From assembly GCF_002975275.1 (NCBI RefSeq), contig NZ_PCOQ01000026.1:1-64000 (forward strand): a stretch of 64,000 nucleotides of DNA, in the 5' to 3' direction. Below, one piece after another: positions 31,007 through 38,667 of the stretch. Both the position numbers and the translations under genes were made by a program. The notes below the pieces were generated by a model that saw nothing but the letters and a program-made list of their open reading frames with translations, made no database searches and was not told the DNA's origin. The stretch is from Achromobacter sp. MYb9 (GTDB lineage Bacteria; Pseudomonadota; Gammaproteobacteria; Burkholderiales; Burkholderiaceae_B). Positions within the stretch are counted from its first letter, which is position 1, and each line of letters starts with the position of its first letter.

Positions 31007-33058
31007 TTGATTCCAGAATCATTCATCCAGGATCTACTCGCCCGAGTCGACGTCGTCGACGTAGTCGGGCGATATGTGCAGTTGCGAAAGGGTGGGGCCA
31101 ACCTGCTTGGCCTGTGCCCCTTTCATAACGAAAAAAGTCCGTCCTTTACTGTCAGCCCCACCAAGCAGTTCTACCACTGCTTCGGTTGTGGAGCACACGG
31201 CAGTGCCATCACTTTCCTGATGGAACATACGGGCACCAGTTTCCCCGAAGCCGTGCGTACGCTCGCGGCTTCGGCGGGAATGACGGTCCCCGAAGAAAAT
31301 CGCAGTCCACGCCAGCAGCAGGAATCCGTGCGCCGCAAGGCCGAGGAATCCCGCCATACGCAGGTGCTGGATGCCGCGCAGGCGCATTACCTGAAGCAGT
31401 TGCGTGCGTCGCCAGCGGCGATCCGTTATCTGAAGCAGCGTGGCCTGACCGGTGAAATCGCGGCGCATTTCGGCTTGGGGTGGTCGGGTACCGACCGCCA
31501 TGGCCTGTCGCAGGTTTTTCCCAATTACGATGACCCCACGTTGGTGGAGTCAGGGCTGGTCATTGAGTCCGAAGACGGTCGTCGCTACGACCGCTTCCGA
31601 GAACGCGTCATGTTTCCCATCCGCAACGTGCGGGGCAGCCTGATCGGATTCGGCGGACGCATCATTGGCAAAGGCGAGCCCAAATACCTGAATTCTCCCG
31701 AAACGCCTCTGTTTTCGAAGGGCCACGAGCTCTACGGCCTGTGGGAGGCGCGCCAGTCCATCCGCCAGGAAGGGCAGGTGATCGTGGTCGAAGGCTATAT
31801 GGATGTGGTCGGCCTGGCGCAGCAGGGCATCGCGAACGCGGTGGCCACGCTGGGCACGGCCACTACGCCCGATCACGTGAAGAAGCTGCTGCGCGCCAGT
31901 GACAAGGTGATTTTCAGTTTTGACGGCGATGGAGCCGGCCGGCGCGCCGCCTGGCGAGCGTTGCAGGCTTGCCTGCCCGTCTTGCGTGACGATATTGCAA
32001 TTCGGTTCCTGTTCCTGCCATCCGAGCACGACCCGGATTCCTATGTGCGCGAATTGGGCGCCGAAGCCTTCCGGGCTTGCCTGGCCGATGCGGTGGCGCT
32101 GTCGCGTTTCCTGTTGGACGAGCTGGCATCGCGGCACAACATGAACGAGGCCGAAGGACGCGCCAGTTGCCTGCATGAAGCCAAGCCGCTCTTGGCGGCG
32201 ATTCCCGAATGCGCGCTGCGTGTGCAGATCGAGCGGGAAATGGCCAAGCTGGTGCAACTGACACCGGAAGAGATGGCGCAGATCCTGGCGCAACAGCCGG
32301 CCAAGCCGTTTGCGCCCACGGCCGCGCCCAAACTGGCAGGCGAGGTAACGGCATCTTCCGCGGCGGACCATGAAGGTGGTCACCCGGACATGGGCTATGA
32401 CTTTGCCGGGCATGATTTTCACGACATTCCTGCCGACGAGCCGGATTTCCCCGATTACGGTCAATTCGCGTCGCAAGGCGGCGGCGAATTCACGGGTGGC
32501 GGTCAGCGCGCGGGCGGCAAACAGGAATGGAAGGGCAAGAGCGACTGGAAAAGCAAAGGCGACTGGAAAGGCGGTAAAGGCAACTGGAAGGGGCGTCGAG
32601 ACAACGACGTCGGGGGCTTCGAAGGCCGCCGCACCATGCCGTCGTTGGCCAAGCGCTTGCTTGGGTTGTTGCTGGCACATCCCGAGCTGGTGGACTCCAT
32701 GGGAGACCAGCAGCTTGAAGTCATCGACCATGGCCCCCATCTAGGATTGGTAAGGGACTTGATCATGCTGGCGCAATCCAGCGGCGCGCGCCATGTTGGC
32801 GCCCTGCTGGAAGCGGCCGAGCCCGATTCGGACCTGGCCACGGTACTCAAGGGATTGCGAGCGGATATTCTGTCCCAAGAAGACCTTCCAGATCCTCAAA
32901 CCGAATGGGATGATGCGTTGAGACGCATTGAATTCGATTCGGCCAAGCTTGAAATGGCCAAGTTGGCGGCCGCCGGATTGTCGACGGACGAGGCGCGCAA
33001 GCGCTACGTGGAGCTATCCAGCCGCATGGCAACGCTGAAAGGTGCCGGGATACGCTAA
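31007..33058 (+). CDS. dnaG: DNA primase
   Basis: 683 residues. CHC2 zinc finger near residues 38-63 (CPFHNEKSPSF, FYHCFGCGAHG), TOPRIM catalytic core with VVEGYMDVVGL and SFDGDGAGRRA, and a C-terminal helicase-interaction domain (from about 545). Starts with TTG at 31007 (IPESFIQDLLARVDVVDVV matches the family start). The linker before the C-terminal domain contains WK repeats at residues 508, 514, 520 and 527 (WKGKSD, WKSKGD, WKGGKGN, WKGRRD). Lays RNA primers at the fork. Confidence 0.95.
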   Translation: MIPESFIQDLLARVDVVDVVGRYVQLRKGGANLLGLCPFHNEKSPSFTVSPTKQFYHCFGCGAHGSAITFLMEHTGTSFPEAVRTLAASAGMTVPEENRSPRQQQESVRRKAEESRHTQVLDAAQAHYLKQLRASPAAIRYLKQRGLTGEIAAHFGLGWSGTDRHGLSQVFPNYDDPTLVESGLVIESEDGRRYDRFRERVMFPIRNVRGSLIGFGGRIIGKGEPKYLNSPETPLFSKGHELYGLWEARQSIRQEGQVIVVEGYMDVVGLAQQGIANAVATLGTATTPDHVKKLLRASDKVIFSFDGDGAGRRAAWRALQACLPVLRDDIAIRFLFLPSEHDPDSYVRELGAEAFRACLADAVALSRFLLDELASRHNMNEAEGRASCLHEAKPLLAAIPECALRVQIEREMAKLVQLTPEEMAQILAQQPAKPFAPTAAPKLAGEVTASSAADHEGGHPDMGYDFAGHDFHDIPADEPDFPDYGQFASQGGGEFTGGGQRAGGKQEWKGKSDWKSKGDWKGGKGNWKGRRDNDVGGFEGRRTMPSLAKRLLGLLLAHPELVDSMGDQQLEVIDHGPHLGLVRDLIMLAQSSGARHVGALLEAAEPDSDLATVLKGLRADILSQEDLPDPQTEWDDALRRIEFDSAKLEMAKLAAAGLSTDEARKRYVELSSRMATLKGAGIR

Positions 33059-33886
33059 ATGCGCTAAAATCAAAGGTTGTCCGCTAGCCGAGGGTTGCTG
33101 GTGGGTGGGCAAAGCGCGGGAAAACCTGGGGGAAGGCCAGGTGGGGAAGCCTCGGGTCCGTCTTCTTTGCTCCATTGGTGCGTTTTCAGTTGATTGCAGC
33201 TTATTCTTCCTGAATTTGCTGATAGTCCTGGCGCGAATGTGGGGTTGGTGCGAGAGATCACGGAATCTATTGCAGCGGGCGGAATCTAACCCAGTAGTGA
33301 TGTTGAAGACAGGTTTAAAGGCACGGTTGAAGGCATGGTTGAAGACCCGGTTGAAGGCGTGTCTGGAAAGTACTTGTAGGCGCTTTGTGCATGACGGCAC
33401 GCTGCGTTTGAAGATGTTGAAGATGTGTAGTGCTAGATGTATAGCGCCATTTGATCCGCAGAAATTATCAGGTCCGCGCGTCAAAATTGTTACATAGTTA
33501 ATTAATATAGCTGATAGCTGAGCGGTGAATCAGGCAGTTCAACGGCGTGTCGTTTCGCGTAGCGTTAGTGGTCTGGGTGCTGTGTCTACATAAGCTGCTA
33601 GGGGTGCATCCCCATAAGCAAGCAAAGCCTATTTATAGGCAGGCAGCCCCCCCAACGCCCGGAATCCGCCGTGGAATGAGGTCATGCACGTCAAGCGTCC
33701 CAACGGTATTGCACCGCCCCGACGCCAAGCGGGCTCGCAAGAGCTGGCGCTGCGAACAACGCAGCCGCATGAACTCCGCCGATTCACCAGTTTTACCCGT
33801 ATTTTGCGCCGCGCCGGGCCACCGTCCAGGGCGGCTTTATGCGGTGCAACATGCCCAAACGGGTTGCGACGACCACGGAAGCGACT
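33059..33886. other. Long intergenic region between dnaG and rpoD
   Basis: About 830 nt, unusually long for this operon. Besides the 12-bp array it includes an AT-rich patch (33480-33520, TTAATTAATATAG) that could carry rpoD promoters. A 151-codon frame at 33042-33497 mostly translates the repeat array and is not supported. Confidence 0.45.
33302..33361 (+). repeat. 12-bp tandem repeat, about five copies
   Basis: Five contiguous 12-mers of consensus GTTGAAGGCACG (GTTGAAGACAGG, TTTAAAGGCACG, GTTGAAGGCATG, GTTGAAGACCCG, GTTGAAGGCGTG) within the dnaG-rpoD gap. Copies differ at 2-4 positions, so it is an older or evolving array. Could be read as LK-rich coding frame or be regulatory; no support for either. 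Confidence 0.75.
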
Positions 33887-36163
33887 ATGACCAAATCCAC
33901 CGGCAAATCCTCCTCTGCAATTGATGCGGCTGAACTCAAGGCCCCTGCGGCCAAGCGCGCCGTAAGCATGGCGGCGGAAAAAGCGCCCGCCAAAACGGCG
34001 GTGAAGGTCGCCAAGCCCGCTGCCAAGACGGCTGCCAAGAAGGCAACCAAAACGGCCGCGGCTGATAAGCCCGAAAAAGTGACGAAGGCTCGCGCCAAGA
34101 AGGCTGAGGATAAGCTCGCCGACTTGGTGGGTGGCAGCGCGCCCCGTTCGGGTCCGGTACCCAGCGGTCGCCGCCCGGGCCGCCCCGCCAAGAACGCCAA
34201 TAACGACGGCGATGGTTTCGACGACACGATGGACGGCGAAGGCGAAGTGCTGCCTGACCTGAAGCCGCCCAAGCGCGGCGGCAAGCGCGGCAAGGCAGAT
34301 CCCAAGGATCTGATCGCCCGTGGCCCCGTCACGCCGGAAGAATACGAAGCGCGCCGCAACCGCCTGAAGCAGCTGATCAAGCTGGGCAAGGACCGCGGCT
34401 ACCTGACCTACGGCGAAATCAACGATCATCTGCCTGACGATCTGGTCGACGCGGAAGCGATCGACGGCATCATCAGCACGTTCAGCGACATGGGCATCGC
34501 GGTCTACGACCAGGCCCCCGACGCCGAAACGCTGCTGATGAGCGAAAACGCGCCGGTCGCGTCCAACGACGACGACGTCGAAGACGAAGCCGAAGCGGCG
34601 CTGACCACCGTCGACTCCGATTTCGGTCGCACCACCGACCCCGTGCGCATGTACATGCGCGAAATGGGTTCGGTCGAACTGCTGACCCGCGAAGGCGAAA
34701 TCGAGATCGCCAAGCGTATCGAAGACGGCCTGAAGCACATGGTCATGGCCATCTCGGCCTGCCCGACCACGATCAACGAGATCCTGGCCCACATCCTGCG
34801 CGTGCGGGAAGGCCAGGCGCAGATCGACGAAGTCGTCGATGGCCTGGTTGATCCGGAAGACGGCGAAGAATACGCCGGCGCCGGCGTTACCGCCGACGAA
34901 GACGAAAGCGATGACGGCCCGGCGGGCGGCATGTCCAGCAAGCAGCTGGAAGACCTGCGCGTGAAGGCGTTGGCCAAGTTCGACGAGGTCAGCAAGCAGT
35001 TCGACAAGATGCGCCTGTCGTACGAGAAGGACGGCTACAAGTCGGACATCTACGTGCGTGCCCAGGAATCCATCCAGAACGAACTGATGGGCATCCGCTT
35101 CACGGCCAAGATGGTCGAAAAGCTGGCCGACACGTTGCGCAGCCAGGTTGAAGAAGTGCGCCAGCTTGAGCGCGCCGTCCTGCACACGTGTGTGGATCGT
35201 GCCGGCATGCCGCGCACGCACTTCATCAAGGTCTTCCCGGGCAACGAAACCAACCTGCAGTGGGTGGTGGACGAAGTCGCCGCTGGCCATCCGTACGCCG
35301 AGACGCTGGAACGCCAGATTCCCGCCGTGCAGGAATTGCAGCAAAAGCTGATCGACCTGCAAACGCGCGTCGTGCTGCCGCTGAAAGACCTGAAAGACGT
35401 CAACAAGCGTATGGCCACCGGCGAAGCCAAGGCTCGCAAGGCCAAGCGCGAAATGACCGAGGCCAACCTGCGCCTGGTGATCTCGATCGCCAAGAAGTAT
35501 ACGAACCGTGGCCTGCAGTTCCTGGATCTGATCCAGGAAGGCAACATCGGCTTGATGAAGGCCGTGGACAAGTTCGAATACCGCCGCGGCTACAAGTTCT
35601 CGACGTACGCCACGTGGTGGATCCGTCAGGCCATCACGCGTTCGATCGCCGACCAGGCGCGTACCATCCGTATCCCGGTTCACATGATCGAAACGATCAA
35701 CAAGATGAACCGGATCAGCCGTCAGATTCTGCAGGAAACCGGTGCCGAGCCGGATCCCGCGACCCTGGCGCAGAAGATGGACATGCCGGAAGACAAGATC
35801 CGCAAGATCCTGAAGATCGCGAAGGAACCGATCTCCATGGAAACGCCGATTGGTGACGACGATGACTCGCACCTGGGCGATTTCATCGAAGACACGTCCA
35901 CCCTGGCACCTTCGGACGCGGCTCTGCACGGCTCCATGCGTGATGTGGTCAAGGAAGTGCTAGACTCTCTCACCCCGCGTGAAGCCAAGGTTCTGCGTAT
36001 GCGTTTCGGCATCGAAATGAGCACCGACCAGACCCTGGAAGAAGTGGGCAAGCAATTCGACGTCACGCGTGAGCGCATTCGCCAAATAGAGGCTAAAGCA
36101 CTGCGCAAGCTGCGTCACCCCAGCCGGGCCGATAAGCTGAAGAGCTTCCTGGAAGGGCAGTAA
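33887..36163 (+). CDS. rpoD: RNA polymerase primary sigma factor
   Basis: 758 residues from the ATG at 33887, which has GGAAG 5 nt upstream. In-frame ATGs at 33839 and 33851 would give up to 774 residues. Domains: a Lys/Ala-rich N-tail (about 30-80, [17 protein letters not shown]), region 1.1, region 1.2 ([20 protein letters not shown]), the large non-conserved region, region 2 ([20 protein letters not shown]), region 3 and region 4.2 HTH ([20 protein letters not shown]). Housekeeping sigma. Third gene of the operon, followed 9 nt later by a tRNA gene. Confidence 0.96.
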   Translation: MTKSTGKSSSAIDAAELKAPAAKRAVSMAAEKAPAKTAVKVAKPAAKTAAKKATKTAAADKPEKVTKARAKKAEDKLADLVGGSAPRSGPVPSGRRPGRPAKNANNDGDGFDDTMDGEGEVLPDLKPPKRGGKRGKADPKDLIARGPVTPEEYEARRNRLKQLIKLGKDRGYLTYGEINDHLPDDLVDAEAIDGIISTFSDMGIAVYDQAPDAETLLMSENAPVASNDDDVEDEAEAALTTVDSDFGRTTDPVRMYMREMGSVELLTREGEIEIAKRIEDGLKHMVMAISACPTTINEILAHILRVREGQAQIDEVVDGLVDPEDGEEYAGAGVTADEDESDDGPAGGMSSKQLEDLRVKALAKFDEVSKQFDKMRLSYEKDGYKSDIYVRAQESIQNELMGIRFTAKMVEKLADTLRSQVEEVRQLERAVLHTCVDRAGMPRTHFIKVFPGNETNLQWVVDEVAAGHPYAETLERQIPAVQELQQKLIDLQTRVVLPLKDLKDVNKRMATGEAKARKAKREMTEANLRLVISIAKKYTNRGLQFLDLIQEGNIGLMKAVDKFEYRRGYKFSTYATWWIRQAITRSIADQARTIRIPVHMIETINKMNRISRQILQETGAEPDPATLAQKMDMPEDKIRKILKIAKEPISMETPIGDDDDSHLGDFIEDTSTLAPSDAALHGSMRDVVKEVLDSLTPREAKVLRMRFGIEMSTDQTLEEVGKQFDVTRERIRQIEAKALRKLRHPSRADKLKSFLEGQ

Positions 36164-36172
36164 TCGTTTCCT

Positions 36173-36251
<79 letters not shown>

Positions 36252-36277
36252 AAGAAATCCTGAGAAATCAGGTACCT

Positions 36278-36310
36278 ACAGCCGCCAGCAATGGCGGCTG
36301 TTTCGTTTTT
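36278..36310 (+). terminator. Terminator after the tRNA gene
   Basis: Stem ACAGCCGCCA / TGGCGGCTGT, loop GCAA, followed by TTCGTTTTT. Ends the rpsU-dnaG-rpoD-tRNA transcript. Confidence 0.88.
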
Positions 36311-36389
36311 GCCATTTGACTGTGCCAAGCCCGATGCATCCGTTGGCGGCGTCTGCAGTGAGGCTGGACATGGCGCCCCGGCGCTTGTA

Positions 36390-36557
36390 TTAGTGTTTTG
36401 CCGGAAAGTCGCTGGGCCAGCGCATGGCTTCGGGCGCTTTCGATGCGCATGGGTCTGGTGCTTTGGCGGGCTGACTGTCGGGCCTTTCCGCCACGCGCCT
36501 TTCCGCCGTACCAAACAAGCTTGTGGCCAGAATCTTGACTAAATCGCTGTCTTGCAT
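36390..36557 (-). CDS. Small protein with RWPSDF C-terminal motif (55 aa)
   Basis: A 55-codon minus-strand frame, ATG at 36557, TAA at 36392-36390. Shine-Dalgarno AAGGGG lies 6 nt upstream; an ATG two codons earlier (36563) abuts it. Protein begins MQDSDLVKILATSLFGTAE, continues with a Pro/Ala/Lys-rich middle (DSQPAKAPDPCASK) and ends AMRWPSDFPAKH. The ending is nearly the same as the 21-aa frame at 36814-36879 (LRWPSDFSPKH), and both share a DSQ element before it. Not a known family to me. Two such frames with good ribosome sites support real genes. Confidence 0.55.
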   Translation of the reverse strand: MQDSDLVKILATSLFGTAERRVAERPDSQPAKAPDPCASKAPEAMRWPSDFPAKH

Positions 36558-36787
36558 CGCCATCCCCTTCAGCAGAGAACTTCCTTCATCTCATCCTGCG
36601 AGCTCAAAGCCTTGCAGCGTGTCCGGTATACGCTATTCCCAAATGCGACGCACTGCCATCGGTAGGAAGTCGTATCCCTGCAATCTAGTCATCCCGCATG
36701 GGTATGGGAAAACTATCTCGGGCGGCTTTTCGTCGGGTCCTGTCCCAGGAGTGTGTAAGGATTGCGCATTTGGGAGGCTCTGAAAAA

Positions 36788-36809
36788 AAGGCCCGCCGTA
36801 GCGGGCCTT
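36788..36809 (-). terminator. Terminator after the 21-aa small ORF
   Basis: Perfect stem AAGGCCCGC / GCGGGCCTT with loop CGTA on the plus strand. The A-run at 36783-36789 becomes a T-run for minus-strand transcription, right after the small ORF stop. Confidence 0.85.
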
Positions 36810-36813
36810 CAGT

Positions 36814-36879
36814 TTAGTGTTTTGGTGAAAAATCGCTGGGCCACCGTAGAAACTTGTCAGTCGGGTTTTGAGAGTCCAT
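36814..36879 (-). CDS. Very small protein with RWPSDF C-terminal motif (21 aa)
   Basis: ATG at 36879, TAA at 36816-36814, coding 21 residues starting MDSQNPTDKF and ending LRWPSDFSPKH. A perfect AGGAGG is 5 nt before the ATG, and an intrinsic terminator follows within 5 nt of the stop. The combination of ideal ribosome site, short frame and immediate terminator is strong evidence for a translated micro-gene. Shares DSQ and RWPSDFxxKH with the 55-aa frame downstream. Function unknown; no signal or membrane segment. Confidence 0.65.
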   Translation of the reverse strand: MDSQNPTDKFLRWPSDFSPKH

Positions 36880-36989
36880 AGTGGCCTCCTATCGCAGGGT
36901 TTACTTGCCAGTTGGACCGTGCCATGTAGCAGCGGTTCAACATTATCGAGCGGCGAGCGACCGCGAAACCGTGGAAAACGACCAGCTTA

Positions 36990-37020
36990 AGCCCTTACTT
37001 CGCGTGCGCGAACAAGGGCT
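36990..37020. repeat. Imperfect inverted repeat downstream of the acyltransferase gene
   Basis: AGCCCTTACTTCGCG and CGCGAACAAGGGCT pair with a small internal loop. On the plus strand GTTTTG follows. May act as a weak terminator between the acyltransferase gene (minus) and the small ORFs. Confidence 0.5.
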
Positions 37021-37036
37021 GTTTTGATAAGTAATT

Positions 37037-37057
37037 GATATATAAGAAATATATATC
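37037..37057. repeat. AT-rich perfect inverted repeat
   Basis: GATATATA and TATATATC separated by AGAAA, just beyond the 3' end of the acyltransferase gene. Possible protein-binding site; no T-run, so not a terminator. Confidence 0.4.
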
Positions 37058-37089
37058 TGAATTGATGTGTTTCGGCCTAATGGCGGATC

Positions 37090-38088
37090 TTAGGTGCGCA
37101 AATAGTAGAGCTGTAGCCAGTCGGACAAATATGTCTGGATGACTGTGCTGAAATGCGCGTCCAATTGCCGGGCTACGGCGTCCATGTCTTCAGGGGTAGC
37201 CGTTGGTGGCACAACCACTGGATTGCTCATATGGAGCGTATAGCGCACGCCAGGAAGACGCTCGAGGTGCACGGGAACCAGTCGTGCGCCGCTGGTCGCC
37301 GCGAGGCGTATTGCTACGGAGAGGTTTCCGCCATGGGGTAGCGGCCGGCCAAACGTTGGAAAATGGATTTGCTTGCCGCGCGCTTCGTCCAAATGGAGGA
37401 GCACGAAAGTGTCGGGCCGTTGCAACTGGCGTAGCAGTTGCCGAGTGGTGCCGATCCCGGGGGGCAATATTGCAGCATTGGCGCGCGGGCGTAGCTTGAC
37501 GCTCAAGCGCTGGCGGAACCGGTTCAAGAAAGGTCGAGTGACTGTCGTGCCATGCCGTCCCGTCAATGCCAGCAATGCGCCGCCCATGGTGTCGCCCAGA
37601 TTGGCCGTATGCACGGTGACGAAGATCACCGGCCGGCGGTCTTGCAGAATTTCGGCCAATGCGGAAGGGTCCGCCGCCTGCACCCGCGTGCTGTTGCTGA
37701 TGCGGTCGCTGATCAGCGTTTCCAGGAAGGTGCGGCCGGCGTTCTGTCGCAGTTGCGCGATCAGATCGTTGATTTGCTCGCCGTCGCGCAGATCCGGCCG
37801 CAACATGGCTAACGCGGCGCGTGCCCGTTGTTCCATCTCTTTACGCTCAGCCCGGCCGTAACGCCCACGCCAAGCTCCTATCGCCGAACAACGCTCGACA
37901 GAGATAAGGCGGAGCAGGTAATACAAGCCGAATTCCAAGGCCCCGCTTGCCGGATCTTGCAGCCAATAGCGAACCCAACGACGAAGTGACTCCGGCTCCC
38001 ACAACGCGGATAGCAGCCTGGGCGGTACCGCGTTCAGGCCTTTAGGGGGGCGGACGAGCGGGACGGTACGTTTATGCAATACCAGCAT
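37090..38088 (-). CDS. LpxL/HtrB-family lysophospholipid acyltransferase-like protein
   Basis: 332 residues from the ATG at 38088. Family features: WVRYWLQDPASGALEFGLYYLLRL N-terminal region in part, NAGRTFLETL, and the acyltransferase core VIFVTVHTANLGDTMGG. The core histidine is followed by Asp six residues on, instead of the usual HX4D/E. Later, a segment LPPGIGTTRQLLRQL and LVPVHLERLPGVRYTLHM matches the acyl-acceptor half. Such enzymes add acyl chains to lipid A or to ornithine- or glycine-type lipids. The longer frame from 38199 begins with GTG and is less likely. Alone on its strand next to the Hint region. Substrate not predictable. Confidence 0.75.
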   Translation of the reverse strand: MLVLHKRTVPLVRPPKGLNAVPPRLLSALWEPESLRRWVRYWLQDPASGALEFGLYYLLRLISVERCSAIGAWRGRYGRAERKEMEQRARAALAMLRPDLRDGEQINDLIAQLRQNAGRTFLETLISDRISNSTRVQAADPSALAEILQDRRPVIFVTVHTANLGDTMGGALLALTGRHGTTVTRPFLNRFRQRLSVKLRPRANAAILPPGIGTTRQLLRQLQRPDTFVLLHLDEARGKQIHFPTFGRPLPHGGNLSVAIRLAATSGARLVPVHLERLPGVRYTLHMSNPVVVPPTATPEDMDAVARQLDAHFSTVIQTYLSDWLQLYYLRT

Positions 38089-38232
38089 GGGGCAGCCTGT
38101 AATGGAAAGAGCTACGTGCACTTGGAAGCCTAGCTGCGTGATGGAGCGGCGGCGTCCCAAACCTGATGATCGAGGGAAGCGTGGCTGTCCACGACTCACG
38201 CCGGAAAAGCCCCGTAATCCATACCGCAGGCG

Positions 38233-38526
38233 TTATCCGGGGGCTAACCGGAAACCGCGGCCCACATCGTGTCGATCGATTCTGTGATGCCACTTGGCTC
38301 CGCAGGTCATGCAGCAATATTGGTCAACGCGGCCCCCGGTTTCTCTCGCCAAAATGGGGTTCAAGTGTGCGGCCATAGACCCCAGGAACCGGAGCGCGGG
38401 GTGCGGGTCCGACCTAGGGCGGCATACCGCCAAGGCATGGCAGGGGTCGCACAGTCCGACCTCGATGTGGACGTCTTTGGTGTCGCTATAGGCGCTTATG
38501 TGACGATATGGCTCTAGTTGCTGCAT
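38233..38526 (-). CDS. Cysteine-rich (zinc-ribbon-like) small protein, paralogue A
   Basis: 97 residues from the ATG at 38526 (MQQLEPYRHISAY), with GGAG 9 nt upstream; a second ATG at 38535 is possible. Two cysteine pairs: LCDPCHALA near the middle and YCCMTCGAKWHHR near the C-terminus, ending GRGFRLAPG. The pattern LCDxCxxLA ... CxxCxxxWxxxI ... GFRLA recurs in the protein at 41175-41405, so these are paralogues on either side of the Hint gene. Probably a zinc-binding fold. Function unknown. Confidence 0.6.
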   Translation of the reverse strand: MQQLEPYRHISAYSDTKDVHIEVGLCDPCHALAVCRPRSDPHPALRFLGSMAAHLNPILARETGGRVDQYCCMTCGAKWHHRIDRHDVGRGFRLAPG

Positions 38527-38667
38527 GCAGATCATCTCCAAACCGGAGCTTTGGTGTTTAAGGGAGCGCGCCTGGCCCCTGAATCGGCTTCGCATTCGAA
38601 CGTGCGCATGCCTGAGGGGCGCTCAATGCGTGCCGCTTCTGCGGCAACGCATTGAGCGCATTGGTAC

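Noticed and set aside
33042..33497. 151-codon frame covering the 12-bp repeats
   Set aside because: Much of the frame translates the repeat (LK-rich), no start signal or homologue recognised; treated as repeat instead.
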